From positions 1 to 64,000 of the forward strand of contig JAEDGC010000004.1 in the NCBI GenBank assembly GCA_016297695.1: DNA of 64,000 nt, written 5' to 3'. Source of the DNA: Bacilli bacterium. Lineage in GTDB: Bacteria; Bacillota_I; Bacilli_A; RF39; UBA660. The notes below the pieces were generated by a model. It was given only the letters and a program-made list of their open reading frames with translations, did not search any database and was not told the origin of the DNA. The position numbers and the translations under genes are program-made. Below are positions 34,948 through 43,921 of this stretch, in pieces; positions within the stretch are counted from its first letter, which is position 1; each line of letters begins with the position of its first letter.

Positions 34948-35301
34948 ATGTCCTTGATAAATATGAAATTATTAAAAGATGATAGTATTATTTATAATAT
35001 GGAAAATATTGAAGCAGAAATTAATGAAAAATATATAAAATTTGAATTAGATAATACAACAAATATTTATGAACTATTAGAAGAAGGATGTATATTTACA
35101 AGAGAAAATGATGAATTTAGATTTAAATTGAATACAATTAAAAAAGAAGCAACCTACTTACTAAAAGAGACTAATACACTTTTAGATATTATTGTAGAAA
35201 AATGTGAATACTTTGTTTACCCGGATAAAACAAAAATTACATATAAATTAGAATCAGATGATTGCCTAAATTCTATTGAATTAACGAAAGGAGATAATTA
35301 A
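34948..35301 (+). CDS. ywiB: DUF1934 (YwiB-like) protein
   Basis: 117-residue small lipocalin-like beta-barrel protein of unknown function. Length, strand pattern (IIYNMENIEAEINEKYIKF, EFRFKLNTIKKEATYLL, then TKITYKLES) and above all position, directly upstream of argS with rpoE next, match ywiB of Bacillus. The start ATG follows AGAGGTGAT. argS starts 2 bases after its stop codon, so the two are translationally coupled. Confidence 0.8.
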   Translation: MSLINMKLLKDDSIIYNMENIEAEINEKYIKFELDNTTNIYELLEEGCIFTRENDEFRFKLNTIKKEATYLLKETNTLLDIIVEKCEYFVYPDKTKITYKLESDDCLNSIELTKGDN

Positions 35302-35303
35302 TA

Positions 35304-37043
35304 ATGAATTTTTTAAGTAAGCAAGAACAATTAATAAAAAAATCTATTAATGAACTTGGATATAATGTAGATGAAGTTTTATTAATACCATCATCAAGAA
35401 AAGAATTTGGTGATTATCAGTATAATGGGGTTATGAGTATTGCCAAACAGATGCATAAAAATCCTCGTGAAATTGCTCTTGATATAATTGAAAAACTAAA
35501 AGAAAATAAAGATTTAGTTAATGTCAACGTACAAGGACCAGGTTTTATTAATTTGAGTTTTAGTGATGAAGCATTAGTTAATTATTTAAATGAAGTAAAA
35601 GATAATATAAATATCAATTATGAATATGATAATAAAAAAACAATATTTTTAGATTATGGTGGGGCAAATGTAGCTAAAACATTACATGTTGGACATTTAA
35701 GAAGCGCAAATATTGGTGAAGCATTAAAAAGATTGGCAGAAGCCTTAGGAAATAAAACCATTAGTGATGTTCATCTTGGAGATTGGGGTAGACCACTAGG
35801 GCTTGTAATTTTAGAGATTAGCAAAAGACAACCAGATTTATGTTATTTTGATGATAATTATATTGGCCATTATCCTGAAAAATCACCGGTAACTAATGAA
35901 GATTTAATGGAAATATATCCAACTGCTTCTATAAAAGCTAAAGAAGATGAAAATTATTTAGAAGAAGCAAGAATTGTAACTAAAAAATTGCAAGAAGGAC
36001 ATAAAGGTTATAATGAATTATGGAAACAAATAATAAAAGTTTCTAGTGAAGATATTAAAAAAATATATACAAAATTAAACACTACATTTGACCTTTGGGA
36101 AGGTGAAAGTGATTGTTACAAATCAATTCCAGAAATGCTTGAGTATATTAATACTTTAAACATTACGAAAAAAAGTGAGGGTGCTGTAGTTATAGATGTA
36201 AAAAAAGAAGATGATGAAATTGAATATCCACCATTTATGTTAATAAAAAGTAATGGTGGAGCATCTTATCAAACTACGGATTTAGCGGCAATATTTCAAA
36301 GAGTAAAAAATTATAATCCAGATGAAATATGGTATGTAGCTGATAATCGTCAAGCACTTCATTTCGAAACAGTATTTAGAGCAGCCAAATTAACTAAAAT
36401 TGCTACGGATGTAGAATTAGTATTTGCTGGTTTTGGAACAATGAATGGCAGCGATGGTAAACCATTTAAAACACGTGATGGGGGAGTAATGTCATTAAAT
36501 AATTTGATTGATTTGGTGAAAATTGAAAGTGAAAAAAAATTACTTCCAAATATAATTGAAGATAGAGACGAAGTTGCCCAATGTGTAGCTATTTCAGCAA
36601 TTAAATATGCCGATTTAATACCATTTAGAACAACAGATTATGTTTTTGACCCAGTTAAATTTAGCGATTTAAATGGTAAAACTGGTCCATATCTTTTGTA
36701 TTCAACAATTAGAATGAAATCATTATTAGCTAATGCTAAAAAAGAAAATATTAAATATAATAATGTAGAAATGATAGATGATAATACTAAAGAAATAGTT
36801 TTAAATTTATTAAACATTAACAAAGTCTTAATAAAATCATTTAATACTAAATCTTTAAATGAAATTACTGATTTACTATATAAAATAACTAATTCTTATA
36901 ACAATTTTTATTCACAAGTAAGAATATTAACTGAGGATAATGAAAAAATACGCTCCTCTTGGCTAGCTATTACAGATATAGTTTATCAAAATAATGTAAA
37001 ATTATTAAATATTTTAGGTATAAATGTTCCTGAAAGAATGTAA
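35304..37043 (+). CDS. argS: Arginyl-tRNA synthetase
   Basis: Class I synthetase that charges tRNA-Arg. 579 residues. An N-terminal Add-1 domain (about 1-110) is followed by the HIGH signature HVGHLRSANIGEAL (about 127-140), the VHLGDWGRP block (about 155), the KMSKS-region equivalent SDGKPFKTRDGG (about 385), and a C-terminal DALR helical domain that starts with GPYLLYSTIRMKSLL. Its ribosome binding site, AAAGGAGA, lies at the end of ywiB. It is followed by rpoE behind a separate promoter, the gene order known from Bacillus. Confidence 0.96.
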   Translation: MNFLSKQEQLIKKSINELGYNVDEVLLIPSSRKEFGDYQYNGVMSIAKQMHKNPREIALDIIEKLKENKDLVNVNVQGPGFINLSFSDEALVNYLNEVKDNININYEYDNKKTIFLDYGGANVAKTLHVGHLRSANIGEALKRLAEALGNKTISDVHLGDWGRPLGLVILEISKRQPDLCYFDDNYIGHYPEKSPVTNEDLMEIYPTASIKAKEDENYLEEARIVTKKLQEGHKGYNELWKQIIKVSSEDIKKIYTKLNTTFDLWEGESDCYKSIPEMLEYINTLNITKKSEGAVVIDVKKEDDEIEYPPFMLIKSNGGASYQTTDLAAIFQRVKNYNPDEIWYVADNRQALHFETVFRAAKLTKIATDVELVFAGFGTMNGSDGKPFKTRDGGVMSLNNLIDLVKIESEKKLLPNIIEDRDEVAQCVAISAIKYADLIPFRTTDYVFDPVKFSDLNGKTGPYLLYSTIRMKSLLANAKKENIKYNNVEMIDDNTKEIVLNLLNINKVLIKSFNTKSLNEITDLLYKITNSYNNFYSQVRILTEDNEKIRSSWLAITDIVYQNNVKLLNILGINVPERM

Positions 37044-37059
37044 AATATATCTTAGTGTA

Positions 37060-37087
37060 TTGACAAATAATAATTATATGTTACAAT
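37060..37087 (+). promoter_or_regulatory. Promoter of rpoE
   Basis: A perfect TTGACA (37060-37065), 16-base spacer and TACAAT (37082-37087), 65 bases before the rpoE start. Confidence 0.65.
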
Positions 37088-37151
37088 TACGGAAGTTGAG
37101 ACATATAATATAAAAAAAAATTATGTTATATATTTTTAGGAGGATATTTTT

Positions 37152-37583
37152 ATGAAACTAGAAGAAATGTCACAAGCAGAATTAGAATCAATGAATTATG
37201 ATGATATAGCATATATGATTTTAAAAGAAGAAAATAAAAAAATGAAAATTAATGATTTATTTAAAAGAATATGCGAAATTTTAAACTTAGGACAAGATGT
37301 ATTTGAAAATCAAATTGCAGATTTTTTTGAAATAATGACAACTGATAAAAGATTTACTATGTTAGAAGACGGTTATTGGGATTTAAGAATTAATCATAGT
37401 CAAAAAATAGTTCTAGATGATGAATTTGAAGAAGATGAAGAAGAACTTGAAGAAGAATTAGAAGAAGAACTTGAAGATGAAGAAAATGAAGATATCTTCT
37501 ATGATGAAAATTCTGATGACGATGAACCTGATGACGATTTAAAAGACTTAGTAATAATCGATGAAGAAGAAGCAAATGAATAA
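37152..37583 (+). CDS. rpoE: RNA polymerase delta subunit
   Basis: 143 residues. The folded N-terminal winged-helix (HARE-HTH) domain covers residues 1-90 (MSQAELESMNYDDIAYMIL, then TMLEDGYWDLR). The C-terminal tail from about 95 on is almost pure Asp/Glu, as typical of delta, which speeds RNA polymerase recycling and promoter selectivity. Start follows TTTAGGAGG. Delta is found in Bacilli and Mollicutes and is one of the best clues to the lineage of this genome. Confidence 0.95.
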   Translation: MKLEEMSQAELESMNYDDIAYMILKEENKKMKINDLFKRICEILNLGQDVFENQIADFFEIMTTDKRFTMLEDGYWDLRINHSQKIVLDDEFEEDEEELEEELEEELEDEENEDIFYDENSDDDEPDDDLKDLVIIDEEEANE

Positions 37584-37616
37584 TTTGTTTTCTTTTTCTT
37601 GTATGGAGGAATAATT

Positions 37617-38681
37617 ATGGAAAATAGATTAGAAACAATATTAAAAAAATATAATGAATTAACTGAAATATTGGCAAGTCAAGAAGTATTAAATAATTTT
37701 GAAAAATTAAAATCTTATTCAAAAGAGCAAAAAGATTTAGAAGAAACAGTTAATGTTTATAAGGAATATAAAAAAGCTAAAGAGGCGATTAATGATGCTA
37801 AAACTTTATTAAGTGATCCAGATCTTAAAGAAATGGCTCAAATTGAACTTGAAGAAAATACTCTTAAGCTAGAAGAATTAACTAAAAAATTAGAAATATT
37901 ACTAATTCCAAAAGATGAAAATGATGGTAAAAATGTAATTATGGAAATTCGAGGAGCTGCAGGTGGCGATGAAGCTAATATTTTTGCTGGAGATTTGTAT
38001 CGTATGTACACTTACTATGCTGAAAAACAAGGTTGGAAAATTGAAATAATAAATGAAACACCTGGTACAAGTGGTGGATTTAGTCAAGTTGAATTTTTAA
38101 TAAAAGGTGAAAATGTTTACTCAAAATTAAAATTTGAAAGTGGATCGCATCGTGTTCAAAGGGTACCAGTTACCGAGACGCAAGGGCGTGTACATACATC
38201 AACAGCAACTGTAGTAGTAATGCCAGAAGTTGAAAATGTAAACATAGAAGTTAAAGAAAGTGATATTAAAATGGATGTTTACCACTCAAGTGGAGCAGGT
38301 GGACAATCAGTAAATACATCAAATTCTGCTGTAAGACTTACACATATACCAACTGGCATAGTAGTTACATGTCAAAATGAAAGAAGTCAAGTTAAAAACC
38401 ATGCTAAAGCATTAGAAATATTAAAAATGAAAATTAACGATGATATAATGCGTAAACAAGAATCAGAGATAACTTCAGAAAGACGTAATAAAATTGGAAC
38501 AGGAGACAGATCTGAAAAAATTAGAACTTATAACTATTCACAAAATAGAGTTACAGACCATCGAATTGGATTTTCAATTATGGAACTTGATAGAGTAATG
38601 GACGGTTATCTTGATCCAATTATTGAGGCACTAATAGCTGAAGATCAAAGATTAAAACTTGAAGGTGAAAAAAGTGAATAA
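37617..38681 (+). CDS. prfA: Peptide chain release factor 1
   Basis: 354 residues. RF1 reads UAA and UAG and frees the finished peptide. Seen: the helical N-terminal domain, the codon-recognition P-V-T tripeptide in VQRVPVTETQGR (about 182-193), the catalytic G-G-Q in SSGAGGQSVNTSNSAVRL (about 226-243), and the class-wide GTGDRSEKIRTYN (about 298). The P-V-T motif (P-x-T of RF1, against SPF in RF2) settles the type. Start ATG 37617 was chosen since GGAGG stands 7 bases upstream; an ATG at 37599 overlaps that box. It overlaps prmC by 8 bases. Confidence 0.95.
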   Translation: MENRLETILKKYNELTEILASQEVLNNFEKLKSYSKEQKDLEETVNVYKEYKKAKEAINDAKTLLSDPDLKEMAQIELEENTLKLEELTKKLEILLIPKDENDGKNVIMEIRGAAGGDEANIFAGDLYRMYTYYAEKQGWKIEIINETPGTSGGFSQVEFLIKGENVYSKLKFESGSHRVQRVPVTETQGRVHTSTATVVVMPEVENVNIEVKESDIKMDVYHSSGAGGQSVNTSNSAVRLTHIPTGIVVTCQNERSQVKNHAKALEILKMKINDDIMRKQESEITSERRNKIGTGDRSEKIRTYNYSQNRVTDHRIGFSIMELDRVMDGYLDPIIEALIAEDQRLKLEGEKSE

Positions 38682-39387
38682 ACCAAAATACATTTCGTAT
38701 AAAGATTGGGAATTATTGAATCAAAAATATTCTTCTAAACAACTAGAAGAATATTTTAATAATAACTATCCATATCAATACTTAATCGGAAATGTAGATT
38801 TTTGTGACAATATAATTAATGTTGATGAAAGAGTTTTAATACCACGTTTTGAAACTGAAGAATTAGTATATAAAACTTTAGATTTGGTGAAAAAAAATAA
38901 ACTTGATAAACTTAAAATAGTCGATTTATGTACAGGTAGTGGGTGTATAGCTATTTCTTTAAAAAAAGAAATTAACTGTGAAATTGATGCTATAGATATA
39001 TCAGAAGAAGCTTTAGAATTAGCTAGGTTAAATTCTAAAAATAATGAAGTTAATATTAATTTTATAAAGCGTGATGTATTAAATGATGATAAATTATATA
39101 AATATGATTTAGTAATATCAAATCCGCCATATATTGATAAATCAGAAAAAGTTGGACAATCTACAAAATATGAACCACAAATAGCATTATTTGCAAATAA
39201 TAAAGGACTTGCATTTTATGAAAAAATTATAAGTAATTATTGTGCAAAAATATATGCTTTTGAAATAGGATGTAAGCAAAAAAAAGAAATTATAAACATT
39301 GCTAAAAACAATTATCCACAAGCAAAAATATTTTGCGAAAAAGATATGAATGGATTAGATAGATTTATTTTTATCATAAATGAATAA
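38674..39387 (+). CDS. prmC: Release factor glutamine methyltransferase
   Basis: Methylates the Gln of the GGQ motif of release factors using S-adenosylmethionine. About 237 residues with a reduced N-terminal domain; the SAM-binding motif is VDLCTGSGCIAIS (about 86-98), and the catalytic N-P-P-Y is in LVISNPPYID (about 150-159). It overlaps the end of prfA, so translation is coupled to that of its substrate. I chose GTG 38674 behind GAAGGTGA; an earlier in-frame TTG at 38659 covers that box. Confidence 0.93.
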   Translation: MNKPKYISYKDWELLNQKYSSKQLEEYFNNNYPYQYLIGNVDFCDNIINVDERVLIPRFETEELVYKTLDLVKKNKLDKLKIVDLCTGSGCIAISLKKEINCEIDAIDISEEALELARLNSKNNEVNINFIKRDVLNDDKLYKYDLVISNPPYIDKSEKVGQSTKYEPQIALFANNKGLAFYEKIISNYCAKIYAFEIGCKQKKEIINIAKNNYPQAKIFCEKDMNGLDRFIFIINE

Positions 39388-39426
39388 AAACTTAACTAAT
39401 AAAACATTATTATTTTAGGTGATAAA

Positions 39427-39924
39427 ATGAAAAAAATAATAGTGTTTTTATTTGTGTTAACAATTTTATACTTATCTACAAACAAGGATAATATAATTAT
39501 TCCCACATCTTCAATAAGATATAGAATAATAGCAAATAGCAACGAAACTAAAGATCAAATGTTAAAACTTAATATTAAAGATAAATTAAATAAAGAGATA
39601 ATGCCTTTATTAGAAGAAGCAAATTCTCTTGAAGAATCAAGAAAATTAATAAAAAATAATTTAGAAAATATAGAAAATATTGTCTCTAAATATACAGATG
39701 ATTTTAGTGTTAGTTATGGAAAAAATTATTTTCCTCAAAAAACTTATAAAGGTATAAATTATAATGAAGGTTTATATGAATCATTAGTAATTAGTCTTGG
39801 CGAAGGTTTGGGTGATAATTGGTGGTGCGTATTATATCCTCCATTATGTTTAGTAGATGAAAATGCATCAATTGCAGAATATACAACTCTAGTAAGTGAA
39901 ATATTAAATAAAAAATCCTCTTAA
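39427..39924 (+). CDS. spoIIR: Stage II sporulation protein R
   Basis: In Bacillus SpoIIR is the forespore signal that activates the SpoIIGA protease and so processes pro-sigma-E in the mother cell. This 165-residue version has an N-terminal signal/membrane segment (IIVFLFVLTILYLS) and the family blocks SIRYRIIANSNETKDQMLK (about 29-48) and DNWWCVLYPPLCLVDE (about 136-151). Position after prfA-prmC is as in Bacillus. Its presence argues that the organism makes spores or did so recently. The stop codon lies in the left arm of a hairpin that leads into mntP. Confidence 0.92.
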   Translation: MKKIIVFLFVLTILYLSTNKDNIIIPTSSIRYRIIANSNETKDQMLKLNIKDKLNKEIMPLLEEANSLEESRKLIKNNLENIENIVSKYTDDFSVSYGKNYFPQKTYKGINYNEGLYESLVISLGEGLGDNWWCVLYPPLCLVDENASIAEYTTLVSEILNKKSS

Positions 39925-39952
39925 TGAATATAATTTTTTAGGAGGATTTTTT
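39910..39952 (+). promoter_or_regulatory. Hairpin that terminates spoIIR and buries the mntP RBS
   Basis: AAAAAATCCTCTTAA (39910-39924) pairs with TTAGGAGGATTTTTT (39938-39952) over 15 positions with one G-T pair. The right arm holds the AGGAGG box of mntP (39940-39945) and its T6 run ends directly at the mntP ATG. It can act as a terminator and as a block on mntP translation. Confidence 0.7.
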
Positions 39953-40486
39953 ATGCCTGAAATATTATCAATACTTTTGATAGCAATCGCTCTTAGTATG
40001 GATACATTTTCTGTTTCTTTAAGTTTAGGAACAGCAAATATTCCTATGAAAAAGGGAATATTTTTATCCTTTGTAGTTGGAATAATGCACTTTATAATGC
40101 CTATTCTTGGAATGTCAATTGGTTTGGTAGTTTTAGATAAGATTTTTTTAGAACATGATTTTGTTTTAGGAATAATATTTCTCATAATATCTTTTAAAAT
40201 GATTTATGATATATTCTGTGAGGAAAATGAAAATATAAAATTAAATATTATAGGAATTTTTTTATTTGCTATAAGTGTTAGTTTTGATGCTTTTACTACA
40301 GGAATTGGCCTGAGAGCATTAATATCGAATATATTTTTGGCAACAACTATATTCATGATAGTAAGCTTTTTATTTACACTTTTAGGAATATTATTAGGAA
40401 AATATATAAATAAAAAAATGGGTCAAATATCTTCCTTAATTGGAGTAATAATACTTATAATAATGGCATTATATTTGATTATTTAA
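39953..40486 (+). CDS. mntP: MntP/YtaF-type manganese efflux protein
   Basis: 177-residue polytopic membrane protein with six segments in two repeated halves. Each half carries the family motif: ALSMDTFSVSLSLG (about 12-25) and AISVSFDAFTTGIGL (about 106-120), with the conserved Asp in the membrane. MntP exports Mn(II); the related YtaF is sporulation-linked, and both share the motif, so the exact subtype is open. The start is fixed by the AGGAGG box inside the upstream hairpin. It follows spoIIR, as ywlD does in Bacillus. No yybP-ykoY riboswitch is visible before it. Confidence 0.85.
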   Translation: MPEILSILLIAIALSMDTFSVSLSLGTANIPMKKGIFLSFVVGIMHFIMPILGMSIGLVVLDKIFLEHDFVLGIIFLIISFKMIYDIFCEENENIKLNIIGIFLFAISVSFDAFTTGIGLRALISNIFLATTIFMIVSFLFTLLGILLGKYINKKMGQISSLIGVIILIIMALYLII

Positions 40487-40529
40487 TAAATATATATTAA
40501 AATAAATTATAACAAAGGACAGTGAATGC

Positions 40530-41783
40530 ATGAAAAAAATCGTAATTGAAGGTAATCAAACACTTAGTGGTACTATAAATATAGATGGAGCTAAAAATAG
40601 TGCAGTAGCATTAATACCAGCAGCTATTTTATCTGATGAATTTACTACAATTTATAATGTTCCAAATATTTCTGATAAAAATGTATTAATAAATATTTTA
40701 AAAGATTTAAATTGTCAAGTATTAGAAACTGATAATATTTTAAATATAAATAGCTCTAGTTTAAAAAATGTTTTAATTAGAGAAGATTTAACGTCAAAAT
40801 TAAGAGCATCATATTATTTTATGGGGGCATTATTAGGAAAGTGTAAGCATGTCGAAATTTGTTTACCTGGTGGATGTAATATTGGAGCAAGACCAATTGA
40901 CTACCATTTAAAAGGATTCGAACAACTTGGAGCAAAAATCACCATTGAAGATAACAAATATATAATAGATGCTAAAAAATTAGAAGGTGCTAAAATATAT
41001 TTAGACTTCCCTTCAGTCGGAGCAACGATAAATATAATGCTAGCTAGTGTAAAAGCTAGTGGAACAACAATTATTTACAATGCAGCAAAAGAACCAGAAA
41101 TTGTAAATGTTGCAACATTTTTAAATAATATGGGAGCTAAAATCACTGGCGCTGGTACTAGTAAAATAAAAATTGAAGGAGTTGAATTTTTACATAAAGG
41201 AATAATTGAAGTTATTCCTGATCGAATTGAAGCAGCAACATATATAATTGCTGGAGCTTTAGTTGGAAATAATTTAAAAATAAATGGTGTTATTAAAGAA
41301 CATATGGAATCTCTTTTATCTAAACTTAGTGAAATGAATGTTAATTATAAGCTAAAAGATTTTGAATTAACTATTAGCAAAACAGATAATATGAAACCAG
41401 TGTCTATTAAATCACAAGTTTTTCCAGGATTTGTAACAGATATGGGACAACCTATGAGTGTTTTACTTACTCAATGTGATGGTATATCTTTTTTTGAAGA
41501 AACTATTTACGATAATAGAATGGGACACGTAAAATACTTAAATAATATGGGTGCTGATATAAAAGTAAAAGAAAATACTGAAATAATATGTGGAAAAACG
41601 AAATTACAAGGCAAAAAAGTAATTGCTACAGATTTAAGAGCGGGAGCATCTTTAGTCCTTGCTGGTTTAGTTGCAGATAAAACTACAGAAATAAGTCAAA
41701 TTGATCATATCTTAAGAGGATATGCTAATATAGTTGAAAAACTTAATAATGTTGGAGCGAAAGTAAAAATTGTTGATGAATAA
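40530..41783 (+). CDS. murA: UDP-GlcNAc 1-carboxyvinyltransferase
   Basis: First committed enzyme of peptidoglycan synthesis; adds enolpyruvate from PEP to UDP-GlcNAc. 417 residues, the usual length. Seen: the N-terminal DGAKNSAVALIPAA block (about 19-32), the catalytic Cys in PGGCNIGARPIDYHL (about 113-127), a G-F-V-T-D-M block (VFPGFVTDMGQP, about 299-310), and RAGASLVLAGL (about 370-380). The Cys is present, so it should be sensitive to fosfomycin as far as motif tells. Start ATG 40530 follows AAAGGACAG. Confidence 0.96.
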   Translation: MKKIVIEGNQTLSGTINIDGAKNSAVALIPAAILSDEFTTIYNVPNISDKNVLINILKDLNCQVLETDNILNINSSSLKNVLIREDLTSKLRASYYFMGALLGKCKHVEICLPGGCNIGARPIDYHLKGFEQLGAKITIEDNKYIIDAKKLEGAKIYLDFPSVGATINIMLASVKASGTTIIYNAAKEPEIVNVATFLNNMGAKITGAGTSKIKIEGVEFLHKGIIEVIPDRIEAATYIIAGALVGNNLKINGVIKEHMESLLSKLSEMNVNYKLKDFELTISKTDNMKPVSIKSQVFPGFVTDMGQPMSVLLTQCDGISFFEETIYDNRMGHVKYLNNMGADIKVKENTEIICGKTKLQGKKVIATDLRAGASLVLAGLVADKTTEISQIDHILRGYANIVEKLNNVGAKVKIVDE

Positions 41784-41838
41784 TCGCTCTTTTTCTTTTG
41801 TTAAAAATTTGATACAATATTTTTAGGAGAGTGATAAT

Positions 41839-42387
41839 ATGAAAATATATATCATATTAGCAATTGTAGTTTTAATAGTTTTATATGTTTTAATTGTAAA
41901 CAATATAATAATAAAATATGCTAATAGAGTTAAAGAAGCTTTTTCAACTATGGATGTTTATTTAAAAAAAAGATGGGATTTAATACCTAATCTAGTAGAA
42001 ACAGTAAAATCATATGCTAAATATGAAAGTGATACATTAGAAAGTATCATAAAATTGAGAAATACTTCCTATGATGATATGTCTAATGAAGAAAAAATCC
42101 AAAAAAATCAGGAAGCTGTTCAAGGAATAAATAAATTAATAGCTCTTTCTGAAAATTATCCTGAAATAAAAGCCAATGAAAATTTTATTGAATTAAGTAA
42201 TCAATTGACGCAAGTCGAAAATGAAATTGCTAATTCTAGAAAATACTATAACGCAACAGTTAGAGAATATAATAATAAAATTCAAGTTTTCCCAAATAAC
42301 ATAGTAGCTTTAATATTTAGACATAAGTCATATGAAATGTTTGAAGCTAAAGCAAATGAAAAAAATAATGTAGATGTAAAGCTATAA
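41839..42387 (+). CDS. lemA: LemA family protein
   Basis: 182 residues. One N-terminal membrane segment (about 4-22), then a long antiparallel helix bundle outside or inside (orientation unclear). Family blocks: KEAFSTMDVYLKKRWDLIPNL (about 35-55) with the D-L-I-P-N-L signature, and ARKYYNAT-like SRKYYNATVREYNNKI (about 134-149) with the Y-N-x-x-V-R-x-Y-N pattern. Function of LemA proteins is poorly known. Start ATG follows TTAGGAGAGTG. It is followed by a flavoprotein gene 40 bases later and may be co-transcribed with murA or alone. Confidence 0.9.
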   Translation: MKIYIILAIVVLIVLYVLIVNNIIIKYANRVKEAFSTMDVYLKKRWDLIPNLVETVKSYAKYESDTLESIIKLRNTSYDDMSNEEKIQKNQEAVQGINKLIALSENYPEIKANENFIELSNQLTQVENEIANSRKYYNATVREYNNKIQVFPNNIVALIFRHKSYEMFEAKANEKNNVDVKL

Positions 42388-42427
42388 GAGGATAAAATAT
42401 CAAAACAAATTCTTAGAGGTGTATTTT

Positions 42428-43822
42428 ATGTATGATGTAGTAATTATTGGTGCAGGACCAGCTGGATTATTTTCTGCTTATGAGTTAATAGTAAATAATC
42501 CAAAATTAAAAGTATTGTTGTTAGATAAAGGCCCTATGGCCAAAAATAGATTTTGTCCAATGAATAAAAACAATATTCCATGTGCCAATTGTAAAATATG
42601 TAATATAATGTCTGGCTTTGGTGGAGCAGGAACATTTTCTGATGGGAAGTTAAATTTTATTCCTAAGATTGGTAAATCAGATTTATTTAAGTATATGACT
42701 GAAGAAGAAGCTAATAAAATAATAGATGACACAGAGGTAATATTTAATAAATTTAAAATGGATAGTGAAATTTACCCTTCAAATATTGACGAAGCTTTAG
42801 AGATAAGAAAGAAAGTGGCATTAGCTGGATCAAGGCTTTTATTAATAAGACAAAAACATTTAGGATCAGATAAATTGCCAATATATATTCAAGAATTTAC
42901 TGATTTTTTAAGTAAAAGTGGCGTAGAAATAAAAGAAAATACAGAAGTTGTTGATATTATTTCAAATTCTTTAGATGAGCATGAAATAAAATGTAAAAAT
43001 CTAAAGAAAGAGTTTAGTGTAAAAACAAATAATATTATAATTGCACCAGGAAGAAGTGGCGCTAAATGGGTTCAAGAATTAGCCGATAAATATAATATTT
43101 CTTATACTTCTCAAAGTATCGAAATTGGGGTAAGAGTAGAAGTTAGAAAAGAAATTTTGGAAGATATAACAAATGTTATATATGACCCTACTATATTTAT
43201 TAAGACTGATACATATGGTGATGAAATTAGAACATTTTGTACAAATCCTGGGGGATTTGTTGCTAAAGAAAATTATTATGGCTATATTTGTGTTAATGGT
43301 CATGCTTTGAAAGATAAAAAATCAAATAATTCTAATTTTGCCTTCATTAGTAAAGTAAATTTGACTCAACCTGTTACAAATACTAGACTTTATGGCGAAT
43401 CTATTGCAAAAATAGCTAATGTTCTGGGTGATGGAAAACCTATTATTCAAACTCTTAAAGACTTAAAAAGTGGTCGAAGAAGTGAGTGGCATAGAATAAA
43501 AAAAGGGTTTATAACTCCAACTCTTAGTGACTGTGTAGCTGGAGATCTTGCATTAGTTTTACCTCATAGAATAATTACGAATATATTAGAAGGGTTAGAA
43601 AAACTTGATAAAATAATACCTGGTGTAAATAATGATGAAACACTGCTATATGGTCCAGAAATAAAATTTTTTAGTAATGAAATTACAACAAATAATAATT
43701 TTAAATTGGAAAATTACAATATTTATTTTGTTGGTGATGGTGCTGGTAAAGCTGGCAATATAGTTACTGCAGCAGCAACAGGTCTAATTGCTGCCAGAGA
43801 TATATTAAATAAAAAATTATAG
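42428..43822 (+). CDS. FAD-dependent oxidoreductase (COG2509 type)
   Basis: 464-residue flavoprotein with an N-terminal dinucleotide-binding loop VIIGAGPAGLFSAYEL (about 5-20). Next comes a Cys-rich block CPMNKNNIPCANCKICNI (about 46-63) followed by GFGGAGTFSDGKL, the mark of COG2509 proteins related to geranylgeranyl reductases and HI0933-like flavoproteins. A C-terminal GDGAGKAGNIVTAAATG closes the FAD site. Substrate unknown. I chose ATG 42428 since AGAGGTG stands 7 bases upstream; a GTG at 42419 lies inside that box. A terminator follows that is repeated 2070 bases further on. Confidence 0.88.
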   Translation: MYDVVIIGAGPAGLFSAYELIVNNPKLKVLLLDKGPMAKNRFCPMNKNNIPCANCKICNIMSGFGGAGTFSDGKLNFIPKIGKSDLFKYMTEEEANKIIDDTEVIFNKFKMDSEIYPSNIDEALEIRKKVALAGSRLLLIRQKHLGSDKLPIYIQEFTDFLSKSGVEIKENTEVVDIISNSLDEHEIKCKNLKKEFSVKTNNIIIAPGRSGAKWVQELADKYNISYTSQSIEIGVRVEVRKEILEDITNVIYDPTIFIKTDTYGDEIRTFCTNPGGFVAKENYYGYICVNGHALKDKKSNNSNFAFISKVNLTQPVTNTRLYGESIAKIANVLGDGKPIIQTLKDLKSGRRSEWHRIKKGFITPTLSDCVAGDLALVLPHRIITNILEGLEKLDKIIPGVNNDETLLYGPEIKFFSNEITTNNNFKLENYNIYFVGDGAGKAGNIVTAAATGLIAARDILNKKL

Positions 43823-43839
43823 ACTTTTCTATAATTTTT
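43812..43839 (+). terminator. Flavoprotein gene terminator, 23-bp core copy 1
   Basis: AAAAATTATAGA (43812-43823), loop CTTT, TCTATAATTTTT (43828-43839). The 23 bases 43817-43839 recur exactly at 45887-45909. Confidence 0.75.
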
Positions 43840-43921
43840 CTTTTCTAAATCCAGCATTTGTCATAAGTTAGGCAATATTTCTTAGATTCAGATCATACAA
43901 AAGAAAATATATATAAAAAAG

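Noticed and set aside
37044..37151. Riboswitch in the rpoE leader
   Set aside because: The leader is short and AT-rich; a promoter explains it and no known fold is visible.
37390..37575. Minus-strand frame opposite the rpoE tail
   Set aside because: It is only the mirror of the Asp/Glu codons (Leu/His-rich product) and has no ribosome binding site.
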